NCBI GenBank assembly: GCA_039805905.1
Contig: JBDIVM010000006.1
Coordinates: 186,001 to 250,000 of the forward strand
Reading direction: 5' to 3'
Length of the DNA: 64,000 nucleotides
Origin: Thermohalobaculum sp039805905
Lineage (GTDB): Bacteria; Pseudomonadota; Alphaproteobacteria; Rhodobacterales; Rhodobacteraceae
Shown piece by piece: positions 23,998 to 33,148 of this stretch. Under the pieces are notes generated by a model that was given only the letters and a program-made list of their open reading frames with translations, had not been told where the DNA came from and searched no databases. Numbering within the stretch: the stretch's first letter is position 1; each line of letters begins with the position of its first letter. The position numbers and the translations under genes were made by a program.

Positions 23998-26610
23998 TCA
24001 GAGCGTGCGCTCGAACTCCTGACGTTCGAAGATCTCGATGACGTCGCCCTCGCGGATGTCCTCGTAGTTCTCGAAGGCCATGCCGCATTCCTGCCCGGCA
24101 TTGACCTCCTTCACCTCGTCCTTGAAGCGCTTCAGGGTCTTCAGCCGGCCCTCGTGGATCACCACGCTGTCACGGAGCAGCCGGACACCGGCGGAGCGCC
24201 GCGCGATGCCCTCGGTGACCTCGCAGCCGGCGACCTTGCCGACGCCCGAAACCTTGAACACCTGCTTGATGCGCGCATAGCCGATGAAGGTCTCCTTGAC
24301 CTCGGGCGAGAGCAGGCCCTCGAGTGCCTTTCTCATGTCGTCGACCAGGTCGTAGATGATCGAGTAATAGCGGATCTCGACGCCCTTCTGGTTCGCCGCC
24401 TCGCGCGCCGGCGCATTGGCGCGGACGTTGAAGCCGATGATCGGCGCACGCGATGCCTCGGCCAGCGTCACGTCGGATTCGGTGATGGCGCCGACGCCTG
24501 AATGCAGTATCCGGACGCTGACCTCCTCGTTGCCGACCTTCTCGAGCGCCTGCACGATCGCCTCGGCCGAGCCCTGCACATCGGCCTTGACGAGGATCGG
24601 CAGCTCCTTGGTGTCGACCCCGGCCTTGGCCTGCGCCAGAAGCTGGTCGAGCGTGGCCCGGGTGCCCCTGGCAGCCTGGGCCTCGCGCGCCTTGCGCTGG
24701 CGGTAGGAGGCGATCTCGCGCGCCTTGGCCTCGTCCTCGACCGCGTTCAGCGTGTCGCCGGCCTCGGGCGTGCCCTGCAGGCCAAGCACCTCGACAGGAA
24801 CCGCGGGGCCGGCGGCCTCGATCCGGTTGCCCTGATCGTCCATCAGCGCGCGGACACGGCCCCACTGCTCGCCGACCACGAAGATGTCGCCCTGCTTCAG
24901 GGTGCCGCGCTGGATCAGCACAGTGGCGACCGGGCCGCGGCCGACATCGAGCTTCGCCTCGATCACGGCGCCTTCGGCCGCGCGGCCGGGGTTGGCATTC
25001 AGCTCCAGGACCTCGGACTGCAGCAGGATCGCCTCGATCAGCTTGTCGAGCCCGTCCCCGGTCTTGGCCGAGCATTCCACGGTGAGCACGTCGCCACCCA
25101 TCTCCTCGACCACGACCTCATGCTGGAGAAGCTGGGTGCGCACCTTGTGCGGGTCGGCGCCGGGGCGGTCGATCTTGTTGATCGCCACGATCATCGGCAC
25201 CTTGGCGGCCTTGGCGTGGTTGATCGCCTCGACGGTCTGCGGCATCACCGAATCGTCGGCGGCCACCACCAGGATCACGATGTCGGTCACCTGCGCGCCT
25301 CGGGCGCGCATCGAGGTGAAGGCGGCATGGCCCGGCGTGTCGAGGAAGGTGATCTTCTGCCCGCCATCGGTGGTGATCTGGTAGGCGCCGATATGCTGGG
25401 TGATGCCGCCCGCCTCGCCGGCGACCACATTGGTCTTGCGCAGCGCGTCGAGCAGCGAGGTCTTGCCGTGGTCGACATGGCCCATGATGGTCACGACCGG
25501 CGCGCGTGGCTGCAGATCCTCGTCGCGGTCCCCGGCGGTCTCGATCACACTCTCCACGTCCGACTCGGAAACGCGTACCGGCTTGTGGCCGAACTCGGCG
25601 ACGATCAGCTCGGCGGTATCGGCGTCGATCGACTGGTTCTGGGTCGCCATCATCCCGTTCTTCATCAGCGCCTTGATCACGTCGGCGACCCGCTCGGCCA
25701 TCCGGTTGGCCAGTTCCTGGACGGTGATCGCATCCGGGATGCGCACGTCCCTGATGATCTTCTCCCGTTCGATCGGGCCGCCGGACAGCCGGCGCTTCTC
25801 GCGCTCCTGGCGCCGCCGCATGGCGGCAAGCGAACGCTGGCGCCCGCCATCGTCATCGCCGAGCTTCGAGATGGTCAGCTTGCCGGTGCGGCGGCGGTCA
25901 TCGCTCCGGCCGCGCGACGGCGCGGGCTTCTTGGCCACCCCCGGACGGCCGCGGGCGGGGCCGCGATCTTCATCGTCGTCGGCTCCGGCAATGGCGCGTG
26001 CGGGAGCACGGGCCGGCGCCCGGTCGTCGCGGGCAGGCGCGGCCACGCGCGGCTCGGCCTCGGCCTCTGGCGCCTCGGCTGCGGGGCGATCGGCCTCGCG
26101 CGGCTCGTCGGTCTCGGCCGGCTTCCGGACCTCCGCCTCGGCGCGCTGCCGGGCCTCGTCCTCGGCCTTGCGGCGCGCATCCTCTTCGGCGCGCCGCTTT
26201 GCGTCCTCGGCCTCGCGCTGGCGCCGGACCTCTTCATCCTTCTTCGCCTGCTTCAGGGCCTCGATCTGGCGCGCGACCTGCTCGGGCGACAGGGTCCGAA
26301 GCATCTTGCCGGCCCGCCCGTCGCGCGGCTTCGGCTCGACCTTCGGTGCCGGCGGCTCGACTGCGGGCGCGGACGGTGCGGAGGCGGCCTTCGGCTTGGC
26401 GGTGAAGGCGGTCGCGCCAAGCGATGCGCTCCCCGCCGGCTTCGCACCGGTTTCCGGGGCGGTCAGAACGCGCTTGCGCTTCTTCTCGACAACGACAGCC
26501 TTCGACCGGCCATGGCTGAAGCTCTGGCGCACGGAGCTTCGTCCGCCCGGTGTCCTTCCGCCGAGACCGCGCCCGCCGATCTTGCCGTCGCCGCTGTTCG
26601 TGTCGCTCAT
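23998..26610 (-). CDS. infB: translation initiation factor IF-2
   Basis: An 870-residue GTPase that places fMet-tRNA on the 30S subunit. The N-terminal 270 residues are an Ala/Glu/Arg-rich, highly charged linker that includes the IF2_assoc region (MLRTLSPEQVARQIEALKQ), followed by the IF-2 N domain. The G domain has GHVDHGKTSLLDALR (G1), DTPGHAAFTSMRARG (G3) and INKIDRPGADP (G4). Domains II-IV follow, ending in EVTEGIARRSAGVRLLRD and the C2 fMet-tRNA-binding region. Its ATG overlaps the ylxR stop as ATGA, so translation is coupled. Confidence 0.97.
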   Translation of the reverse strand: MSDTNSGDGKIGGRGLGGRTPGGRSSVRQSFSHGRSKAVVVEKKRKRVLTAPETGAKPAGSASLGATAFTAKPKAASAPSAPAVEPPAPKVEPKPRDGRAGKMLRTLSPEQVARQIEALKQAKKDEEVRRQREAEDAKRRAEEDARRKAEDEARQRAEAEVRKPAETDEPREADRPAAEAPEAEAEPRVAAPARDDRAPARAPARAIAGADDDEDRGPARGRPGVAKKPAPSRGRSDDRRRTGKLTISKLGDDDGGRQRSLAAMRRRQEREKRRLSGGPIEREKIIRDVRIPDAITVQELANRMAERVADVIKALMKNGMMATQNQSIDADTAELIVAEFGHKPVRVSESDVESVIETAGDRDEDLQPRAPVVTIMGHVDHGKTSLLDALRKTNVVAGEAGGITQHIGAYQITTDGGQKITFLDTPGHAAFTSMRARGAQVTDIVILVVAADDSVMPQTVEAINHAKAAKVPMIVAINKIDRPGADPHKVRTQLLQHEVVVEEMGGDVLTVECSAKTGDGLDKLIEAILLQSEVLELNANPGRAAEGAVIEAKLDVGRGPVATVLIQRGTLKQGDIFVVGEQWGRVRALMDDQGNRIEAAGPAVPVEVLGLQGTPEAGDTLNAVEDEAKAREIASYRQRKAREAQAARGTRATLDQLLAQAKAGVDTKELPILVKADVQGSAEAIVQALEKVGNEEVSVRILHSGVGAITESDVTLAEASRAPIIGFNVRANAPAREAANQKGVEIRYYSIIYDLVDDMRKALEGLLSPEVKETFIGYARIKQVFKVSGVGKVAGCEVTEGIARRSAGVRLLRDSVVIHEGRLKTLKRFKDEVKEVNAGQECGMAFENYEDIREGDVIEIFERQEFERTL

Positions 26611-27290
26611 TCGTCACCTTGTCCGGGGGCTTCCGCGCCCCGCTGTCCTGCGTCGCCCGTCGGCGCCACGTCGCGCTGCGGGTGTTCCACCTGTCCGCCG
26701 GCAAACCGCAACCCGATCAGGCGCGCCGCCTCGATGATCGCGCGATCCGCGAAGCCGCCCCGGTCAAGCGCGGCATGTATCGCAAAATCGCGGCCAAAAG
26801 CCAAACCCAATTCCGCCGCGTCCAGAACCGCCAGGACCGGCACTCCAGGCGCCAGGCGCGCGAGCTTCGCGCGGCCGTCGCGTGCGCCGTCGCGCGCCTC
26901 GACCAGCACGCCCGCCGCGCCGCTCAGCAGCCGCGCCCGGACCTTCTCGTAGCCGGTCACCGCCTGGCCGGCCTTTCGGGCGAGCCCGATGACACCGACG
27001 AAGCGCGCAACCAGCAGCGCCTCGAGCCGGTCTGCCAGATCCGCCGGAGCGGATGCCTGGGTCCGAAAGGCGCGCGAGAACAGTTTCTTCGCAACCGCTC
27101 TCTCGATCAGCGCGCGCTCGGCCAAGATCCAGGCGCCACGGCCCGGAAGCCGCCCCGCGAGGTCCGGAACCACCTCGCCGTCCGGACCGAGCACGAAGCG
27201 GACCAAACCTGCAGCCGGCGCGCTCCTGCCGGTCGCAATGCAGCGCCGCTCGGGCTCGGTTCGGTCCTTCGCCTGGCCGCCCCGCGTCAT
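26607..27290 (-). CDS. ylxR: YlxR (DUF448) / L7Ae-like RNA-binding protein
   Basis: A 227-residue two-domain protein. The N-terminal DUF448 part carries the CIATGRSAPAAGLVRFV and GRLPGRGAWIL motifs of YlxR, and the C-terminal part (VGVIGLARKAGQAVTGYEKV) is an L7Ae/L30e-type RNA-binding fold. In many alphaproteobacteria these are fused as here. YlxR proteins have been linked to RNase P and to regulation of transcription/translation genes in other bacteria. It sits between nusA (16 bases upstream) and infB (4-base overlap), the conserved position in this operon. Confidence 0.9.
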   Translation of the reverse strand: MTRGGQAKDRTEPERRCIATGRSAPAAGLVRFVLGPDGEVVPDLAGRLPGRGAWILAERALIERAVAKKLFSRAFRTQASAPADLADRLEALLVARFVGVIGLARKAGQAVTGYEKVRARLLSGAAGVLVEARDGARDGRAKLARLAPGVPVLAVLDAAELGLAFGRDFAIHAALDRGGFADRAIIEAARLIGLRFAGGQVEHPQRDVAPTGDAGQRGAEAPGQGDE

Positions 27291-27306
27291 ACCCGATCGG
27301 GCAGGC

Positions 27307-28926
27307 TTACGCCAGCCCCGCCTCCTCGACCGTTTCCTGTCCGCCCTCCGGTTCCGCCTCGGCCTCCGCCTGCTCGAGCACCGACGGATCGACGATGCCG
27401 AGCGCGACGCGCGCCTTCATCACCAGATACTGCGCCTCCTCCAGGCTGAGGTCGAAGCTCTCGAGGATGCCGTCGTCCTTGACACGCTTGCCGTCGATCA
27501 CGGTGAAGCCGCCGGCGAGTTCCCAGTCGGCGCACTTGGCGAATTCGTCGAGCGTTGTGACGCCGGCCTTTGCGAGGGCGAGGACCATCTGGGGGGTCAG
27601 CCCCTCGAACGCGATCAGGTCGTCGGCTGCGCCGAGCTCCCTCGCCTCGGCAAGGGCCTTCTGGTTGGCCTCCTCCAGGCACTCGCGGGCACGGGCCTGA
27701 AGCTCCTCGGCCGTGTCCTCGTCGAATCCGTCGATCGAGGCCAGCTCGTCGGATTCGACATAGGCGACCTCCTCGAGCGAGGTGAAGCCCTCGGAGACCA
27801 GGAGCTGCGCGACCATCTCGTCGACGTTCAGGTTCTCCATGAACATCTGGCTGCGCTCGTTGAACTCCTGCTGGCGGCGTTCGGATTCCTCGGCCTCGGT
27901 CATGATGTCGATGTCCCAGCCGGTGAGCTGCGAGGCGAGGCGCACATTCTGGCCGCGCCGGCCGATCGCCTGGGAAAGCTGCTCGTCGGGCACCACGACC
28001 TCGATGCGCCGGGCGTCGTCGTCCATGACGACCTTGGTCACCTCGGCCGGCTGCAGCGCATTGACGATGAAGGTGGCGGCGTCGTCGTTCCAGGGGATGA
28101 TGTCGATCTTCTCGCCCTGGAGCTCGTTCACGACCGCCTGCACGCGGCTGCCGCGCATGCCGACGCAGGCGCCGACCGGGTCGATCGAGTTGTCATACGA
28201 GATCACGCCGATCTTGGCGCGCGAGCCGGGGTCGCGCGCGACCGCCTTGACCTCGATGATGCCGTCATAGATCTCCGGCACCTCCATGGCGAAGAGCTTG
28301 GCCATGAACTCGGGGGCGGTGCGGCTGAGGAAGATCTGCGGCCCGCGCGCCTCGGCGCGCACGTCGCGGACATAGGCGCGGACCCGATCGCCGACCCGGT
28401 AGGCCTCGCGCGGGATCAGCTGGTCGCGGCGGATCACCGCCTCGGCCCGGCCGAGGTCGACGATCACGTTGCCGTACTCGACCCGCTTGACGAGGCCGTT
28501 GACGATCTCGCCGACGCGGTCCTTGTACTCCTCGTACTGGCGCTCGCGCTCGGCGTCGCGGACCTTCTGGACGATGACCTGCTTGGCGGTCTGGGCGGCG
28601 ATGCGGCCGAAATCCATCGGCGGCAGCGGCTCGGTGATGAAATCGCCGATCTGCGCCTCGGGGTTCTTCAACCTGGCCTCGGCGAGGCTGATCTGGGTGA
28701 AGTGGTTCTCGACCGCTTCCACGACCTCCATCGCCCGGCTCATCGAGATCTCGCCGGTCTTGCGGTCGATGAAGGCGCGGATGTCATACTCCGCCCCGTA
28801 GCGCGAGCGGGCCGCCTTGCCGAGGCTGTCCTCCATCGCCTCGATCACCAGATCGCGCTCGATCAGCTTCTCGCGGGCGACCGCATCGGCGATCTGCAGC
28901 AGCTCCAACCGGTTGGCACTGACCAT
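27307..28926 (-). CDS. nusA: transcription termination/antitermination factor NusA
   Basis: A 539-residue NusA. The N-terminal domain starts MVSANRLELLQIADAVAREK. The S1 domain follows (VGDRVRAYVRDVRAEARGPQ), then two KH domains with the GACVGMRGSRVQAVVNELQGE core and AIGRRGQNVRLASQL. Two C-terminal helix-hairpin-helix/acidic repeats come next, followed by an acidic Glu-rich tail. The ATG at 28926 has GGAGGA eight bases upstream and begins one base after the rimP stop; longer frames upstream have no family similarity. It modulates pausing, termination and antitermination. Confidence 0.96.
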   Translation of the reverse strand: MVSANRLELLQIADAVAREKLIERDLVIEAMEDSLGKAARSRYGAEYDIRAFIDRKTGEISMSRAMEVVEAVENHFTQISLAEARLKNPEAQIGDFITEPLPPMDFGRIAAQTAKQVIVQKVRDAERERQYEEYKDRVGEIVNGLVKRVEYGNVIVDLGRAEAVIRRDQLIPREAYRVGDRVRAYVRDVRAEARGPQIFLSRTAPEFMAKLFAMEVPEIYDGIIEVKAVARDPGSRAKIGVISYDNSIDPVGACVGMRGSRVQAVVNELQGEKIDIIPWNDDAATFIVNALQPAEVTKVVMDDDARRIEVVVPDEQLSQAIGRRGQNVRLASQLTGWDIDIMTEAEESERRQQEFNERSQMFMENLNVDEMVAQLLVSEGFTSLEEVAYVESDELASIDGFDEDTAEELQARARECLEEANQKALAEARELGAADDLIAFEGLTPQMVLALAKAGVTTLDEFAKCADWELAGGFTVIDGKRVKDDGILESFDLSLEEAQYLVMKARVALGIVDPSVLEQAEAEAEPEGGQETVEEAGLA

Positions 28927-28927
28927 C

Positions 28928-29554
28928 TCAGGCGTCCTCCTCCAGCGCGGGGGGCCTTGCCTCCCCGTCGGTGTCTTCCATGTCGGTGTCGGTCTCGTCG
29001 GTGTCGATCTCATCGAACTCGGATGCGTCGAAGCTGCGCTTGCGCGCCTTGAGCGACTCGGCAACCAGCTCGTCGGTGAGCACGAGCTTCGCATCCGAGA
29101 GCCAGCCGAATTCGAGCCCGATCGTGCCCTGCTCGACCGCGATCAGCACCTTGCTGCCCTCGATGCCGCCCAGGACGCCCTTGAACCGCTTGCGGCCGTC
29201 GATCATCTCGGCGGTCTCCAGCCGGGCCTCGCAGCCTTTCCAGCGGGCGAAGTCCTCGAGCCGCGTCAGCGGCCGGTCGATGCCCGGCGACGACACCTCG
29301 AGCGTGTATTCGCGCTCGATCGGGTCCTCGACGTCGAGCAGCGCCGAAAGCGCGCGCGAGAGCGTGGCGCAGTCCTCGACCTCCATCGTGCCGTCCGTGC
29401 GCTCGGCCATGACCTGCAGCGTGATGCGTTTGCCGCCCATCAGCCGGAGCCGCACCAGCCGGAAGCCCATGCCCTCGATCGCCGGCGTCACGATCGTGGC
29501 GAGGCGGCGGTCGGTGGCGGTCCTGGCGACCATGTCGGGCATGCGGTCGGTCAT
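28928..29554 (-). CDS. rimP: ribosome maturation factor RimP
   Basis: A 208-residue RimP. The N-terminal domain reads IVTPAIEGMGFRLVRLRLMGG, with the VEDCATLSRALSALLDVEDP segment and the diagnostic YTLEVSSPGIDRPLTR motif, and a C-terminal SH3-like domain follows. The tail is a long acidic extension rich in Asp, Glu and Thr (DETDTDMEDTDGEA), longer than the Escherichia coli protein. It is the first gene of the operon and assists 30S assembly. A promoter and a hairpin leader precede it (see 29582-29691). Confidence 0.95.
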   Translation of the reverse strand: MTDRMPDMVARTATDRRLATIVTPAIEGMGFRLVRLRLMGGKRITLQVMAERTDGTMEVEDCATLSRALSALLDVEDPIEREYTLEVSSPGIDRPLTRLEDFARWKGCEARLETAEMIDGRKRFKGVLGGIEGSKVLIAVEQGTIGLEFGWLSDAKLVLTDELVAESLKARKRSFDASEFDEIDTDETDTDMEDTDGEARPPALEEDA

Positions 29555-29581
29555 GCGGCGGAAGGGTTCTCCGGGGACGAA

Positions 29582-29605
29582 TCAAAAGCGGGCCCCGCGG
29601 CCCGC
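29582..29605 (-). terminator. terminator/attenuator hairpin in the rimP leader
   Basis: On the reverse strand GCGGGCC (29605-29599), a four-base loop and GGCCCGC (29594-29588) are followed by TTTTGATT. The structure lies 28 bases upstream of the rimP start and downstream of a good promoter, so it is in the leader of the rimP operon. It could also simply end the upstream cfa transcript. Confidence 0.65.
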
Positions 29606-29644
29606 CTCGCACTCCCGGTGGGGGTCTCGCCGGTCTTGCGAGGC
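29604..29644 (-). promoter_or_regulatory. candidate anti-terminator pairing in the rimP leader
   Basis: GCCTCGCA (on the reverse strand from 29644) and TGCGAGGC (ending at 29604) form an eight-base stem that shares two bases with the terminator stem. The two may compete, which is the arrangement of an attenuator; this is inference from base pairing only. Confidence 0.4.
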
Positions 29645-29663
29645 CGCCGCGATGTTGCGCCCC

Positions 29664-29691
29664 ATATAAGACCGAGTCGCCCCGCTGGCAA
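29664..29691 (-). promoter_or_regulatory. sigma70-like promoter for the rimP-nusA-infB operon
   Basis: TTGCCA (-35, 29691-29686) and TTATAT (-10, 29669-29664) are separated by 16 bases on the reverse strand. The predicted leader is about 100 bases. Confidence 0.6.
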
Positions 29692-29707
29692 GCCCGAAGG
29701 CGGCCGC

Positions 29708-30943
29708 TCAGGCGGCGGCCTCGCTCTCCTGGGCGACCAGCCGCCGGACCTCGCGGTCGAGATAGTCGCGCGTCAGAGGCACGGCGTCGCGCCGGCGCCC
29801 GAACTGAAGCTGCATCACGGCGAGGCTCCCCATCTCGAAGGACCGCTGGAAGCCCGCGAGGTAGAGCTCCCACATGCGGCAGAACCGCTCGTCGAGCAGT
29901 GCCCGTGCCCGCTCGCGATTCTTCAGGAACCGGCGCTCCCACTCCCGCAAGGTGAAGGCATAGTGCCGGCGCCAGACCTCGAAATCGAGCAGCCAGAGAC
30001 CCGCACCCTCGACTGCCGACAGCGCTTCGGACGGCCTCGGGACATAGCCGCCCGGGAAGATGTACTTGCGGATGAAGGGGCTGGAATAGATCCCCGGATC
30101 CATCGCCAAGATGGAGTGCAGCAGGGCGACGCCATCCGGCGCCATCCGGTCGCGGAGCGCGGCGAAGAAGGTCCCGAAATCGTCCCGCCCCACATGCTCG
30201 AACATGCCGACCGAGACGATGCGGTCGAACTCGCCCTCGACCCCGCGGTAGTCGAGAAGCTCGAAGCGCACGCGGTCGGCGACGCCCGCCGCCTGTGCCC
30301 GTTCGCGGGCGAGGCGGAGCTGCTCCTCGGCAAGCGTTATGCCCAGAACCTCCACGTCGGCAACCTGGGCGAGATAGATCGCCATTCCGCCCCAGCCGCA
30401 GCCGATGTCGAGCACCCGCTGGCCGGGCCGCAGCACCAGCTTGGCGGCGATGTGGCGCTTCTTGGCGAGCTGGGCCTGCTCCAGGGTCTCGCGCCCGGTC
30501 GGGAAGTAGGCGCAGGAATACTGCATGTCGTCATCGAGGAAGAGCCGGTAGAGGTCGTTGCCGATGTCGTAGTGATGGGCCGCGTTGCGCCGGGCGCGGA
30601 AGACCGAGTTGCGTTGCAGCAGGCCCTGCGTGGCGCGAAGCAGCCGGCTCCAGCCGGCGAAGACGGGATTGCGCAGCATCTCGCGGCTGTTCAGCCAGTA
30701 GAGCGTCAGAAAATCGCCCAGGCTGCCCGCGGTGATCTCCAGCGTCCCGTCCATGTAGGCTTCGGCCAGCCGCAGCTCGGGATTGAGCAGGAGGTTCCGG
30801 TCGAGCGAGGGATCCTTGATGCGAATACCGACTCCCGGGCCCGGCTCGGGCCCGGCGAAGGTCCTTGTGCGTCCGTCGGGCCCGGTCATGCTCAGCGACC
30901 CGTGGCGGATCCGGCCATCGAAAAGCCAGGGCAGGATGCGCAT
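29708..30943 (-). CDS. cfa: cyclopropane-fatty-acyl-phospholipid synthase family protein (copy 1)
   Basis: A 411-residue SAM-dependent enzyme that adds a methylene bridge to unsaturated acyl chains of membrane phospholipids. RVLDIGCGWGGMAIYLA is the SAM site, preceded by YSCAYFPTGRETLEQAQLAKK and followed by FDRIVSVGMFEHVG and YIFPGGYVPRPSEAL, all typical of CFA synthases. A lipid-binding N-terminal region covers about 130 residues. A paralog of similar length lies directly upstream on the same strand, so this is a tandem duplication. Some family members act on other lipids, so exact chemistry is less certain than the family. Confidence 0.88.
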   Translation of the reverse strand: MRILPWLFDGRIRHGSLSMTGPDGRTRTFAGPEPGPGVGIRIKDPSLDRNLLLNPELRLAEAYMDGTLEITAGSLGDFLTLYWLNSREMLRNPVFAGWSRLLRATQGLLQRNSVFRARRNAAHHYDIGNDLYRLFLDDDMQYSCAYFPTGRETLEQAQLAKKRHIAAKLVLRPGQRVLDIGCGWGGMAIYLAQVADVEVLGITLAEEQLRLARERAQAAGVADRVRFELLDYRGVEGEFDRIVSVGMFEHVGRDDFGTFFAALRDRMAPDGVALLHSILAMDPGIYSSPFIRKYIFPGGYVPRPSEALSAVEGAGLWLLDFEVWRRHYAFTLREWERRFLKNRERARALLDERFCRMWELYLAGFQRSFEMGSLAVMQLQFGRRRDAVPLTRDYLDREVRRLVAQESEAAA

Positions 30944-31102
30944 GCGCAGCTCCCTGATGCAAGACGATCCGAAACGATGCCCGACCGTGCGCGCCGCGAC
31001 GATGTGTCAAGAGGCCGGCATTGCACGGGTGGCAGTCCTGTGTTCCTCCCCCATGAAAGAGCAGGATGCCGGTCGAAATCAAGACCTGCCGCTGCGACTG
31101 CG

Positions 31103-32356
31103 TCAGCGGCCGGGGTCCCGGGACCCGGTTCCGTCCGCCTCGCGGCCCTTCAGCCGCGCTGTCTCGGCGGACATATAGTCACGGCTAAGCGGGACCGCAT
31201 CGCGGGCATGGCCGATCTGAATCTGCATCACCGCGAGGTTGCCGGTCTCGAATGCGCCCTCGAAGCCGGTCAGGTAGAGCTCCCACATCCGGCAGAAGCG
31301 CTCGTCATGCATTGCCCGCGCCTCGTCGCGGCGCGCCATGAAGCGGTCGTACCAGTGCCGCAGCGTCAAGGCGTAATGCCTGCGCCAGACCTCGAGATCG
31401 AGCAGCCAGAGGTGGTTGCGCTCTACGGCCGCCAGCGTCTCGGAGGCGGAGGGCACGTAGCCGCCGGGGAAGACGTACTTCTGGGTGAAGGGGTCGGTGT
31501 GGCTGCGCGAGCGGGTGGTCATGATGGAGTGGACCAGCGCCACGCCGTCGGGCTTCAGCAGCCCGCCCACGGTGCGGAAATAGGTGTCGAGCTGGCCGGC
31601 GCCGACATGCTCCATCATGCCGACCGAGACGATCCGGTCGAACTCGCCCGCGACCTTGCGGTAGTCGAGAAGCGCGAATCGTACCCGGTCGGCGACGCCC
31701 GCCGCCGCGGCTCGTTCGCGGGCGAGGCGGAGCTGCTCCTCGGCCAGTGTCACGCCCAGCACTTCGACGCCCGAGGTCCGCGCCAGGTAGATCGCCATGC
31801 CGCCCCAGCCGCAGCCGATGTCGAGCACCCGCTGGCCGGGCCGCAGCACCAGCTTCGCCGCGATGTGGCGCTTCTTGGCGAGCTGGGCCTCGTCGAGGCT
31901 CTCGTCGCCGCGCGGGAAGTAGGCGCAGGAATACTGCATGTCGGCATCGAGGAAGAGCCGGTAGAGGTCGTTGCCGATGTCGTAGTGATGGGCCGCGTTG
32001 CGCCGGGCGCGCACCGGGTTGTTCGCAGCCAGGAACTGGCGTGCGAACCTGAGCCCCCGGCGCCACCCTGCCTCGGCGGCGCTGCGCCGGCGGCGGGCCT
32101 TGTTGACCTGGTAGAGCTGCATGAGCTCGCGCAGCCCGCCGCGGGTGAACTCGATGCCGCCGTCCATGTAGGCCTCGGCGAAGGCGAGGCGGGGTCTCAG
32201 GATCAGCTTGCGGTCCAGCGCCGGGTCGGTGACGCGGATCGCGATGTCCGGCCCCGGCCCCTCGCCGCCGAACGTCCGGCTGGCCCCGTCCGGGCCAGTG
32301 ACCGTCATGGTGCCGTGGCGGACCATCCGGGCGAGCAGATAGGAGAGGACGCGCAT
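31103..32356 (-). CDS. cyclopropane-fatty-acyl-phospholipid synthase family protein (copy 2)
   Basis: A 417-residue paralog of the preceding gene. Its SAM site VLDIGCGWGGMAIYLA and the surrounding AQLAKKRHIAAKLVLRPGQR segment are nearly identical, even at the DNA level. The N-terminal region and the C-terminal tail (EADGTGSRDPGR) diverge. Both copies keep the GMMEHVG/GMFEHVG and YVFPGG motifs, so both look active. About 160 bases separate them, enough for a separate promoter. One may act as the stationary-phase CFA synthase and the other on a different acyl substrate; this is inference. Confidence 0.85.
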   Translation of the reverse strand: MRVLSYLLARMVRHGTMTVTGPDGASRTFGGEGPGPDIAIRVTDPALDRKLILRPRLAFAEAYMDGGIEFTRGGLRELMQLYQVNKARRRRSAAEAGWRRGLRFARQFLAANNPVRARRNAAHHYDIGNDLYRLFLDADMQYSCAYFPRGDESLDEAQLAKKRHIAAKLVLRPGQRVLDIGCGWGGMAIYLARTSGVEVLGVTLAEEQLRLARERAAAAGVADRVRFALLDYRKVAGEFDRIVSVGMMEHVGAGQLDTYFRTVGGLLKPDGVALVHSIMTTRSRSHTDPFTQKYVFPGGYVPSASETLAAVERNHLWLLDLEVWRRHYALTLRHWYDRFMARRDEARAMHDERFCRMWELYLTGFEGAFETGNLAVMQIQIGHARDAVPLSRDYMSAETARLKGREADGTGSRDPGR

Positions 32357-32410
32357 CTCGGGTCACCTCGTGAGGCAGCGGGGTTTCATGCGCCGGGCGG
32401 GCGGCCCGCG

Positions 32411-33148
32411 TCAACCGGCGGTCAGCCCGCCGTCGATCACGATTTCCGAGCCGGTGACGAAGCCTGCGGCGGGCGAGAGCAGGTGGACGATGCTTGCGGC
32501 GATCTCCTCGGGCCGGGCCAGGCGGCGGAGTGGGATCGAGGCGGCCATCTTCCCGCGCGCCCGCTCCGGATCTCGGGCGGCGGCGGCAATGCCATCGACC
32601 ATCGGTCCCTCGACGAAGGCCGGGTGCACCGAGTTGCAGCGGATCGGGGGGTCGAGCCGCGCGCCGTGCAGCGCGACCGACTTGGTCAGGAGCCTGACTG
32701 CGCCCTTCGATGCATTGTAGGCAGCGAGGTTGGCGCCGCCGACGAGGCCCGAGACCGAGGAGAGGTTGACGATCGAGGCGGCGCGGCTCCGCTTCAGGAG
32801 CGGCCAGGCGGCCTTGCAGCCGAGGAACACCCCGTCGGCGTTGACCGCCATCACCCGGCGCCAGTCGGCGAGGCTGGTGTCCTCGACCGAGCCGAGGATG
32901 GCGATGCCGGCATTGTTGACGAGGCCGTCGATCCGGCCATGGCGCGACCCGGCCTCGGCGATCACCCGTGCCCAGCCGGTCTCGGAGGTCACGTCATGGG
33001 CGAGATCGACGCCCTCCCCGGGACCCGCGAGGTCGGTTGCCAGCACCGTGCCGCCCGCCGCCCGGACTGCCGTGGCCGTGGCGCGGCCCAGCGTGCCGGC
33101 GGCGCCGGTGATCAGCACGACATGGCCGGTCAGCACCCCGGCGGTCAT
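32411..33148 (-). CDS. short-chain dehydrogenase/reductase
   Basis: A 245-residue classical SDR. TGAAGTLGRA is the NAD(P)-binding motif, VNNAGIAILG the NNAG motif, NLSSVSGL the catalytic Ser and YNASKGA the YxxxK pair. The C-terminus has the VTGSEIVIDGGLTAG ending common to 3-oxoacyl/hydroxysteroid-type members. Its start overlaps the stop of the LysR-type gene by four bases (ATGA), so the regulator and enzyme are translationally coupled. The substrate is unknown. Confidence 0.85.
   Translation of the reverse strand: MTAGVLTGHVVLITGAAGTLGRATATAVRAAGGTVLATDLAGPGEGVDLAHDVTSETGWARVIAEAGSRHGRIDGLVNNAGIAILGSVEDTSLADWRRVMAVNADGVFLGCKAAWPLLKRSRAASIVNLSSVSGLVGGANLAAYNASKGAVRLLTKSVALHGARLDPPIRCNSVHPAFVEGPMVDGIAAAARDPERARGKMAASIPLRRLARPEEIAASIVHLLSPAAGFVTGSEIVIDGGLTAG

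Noticed and set aside
24502..26952. An 816-codon plus-strand frame
   Set aside because: It is the shadow of infB and ylxR and shows no domain.
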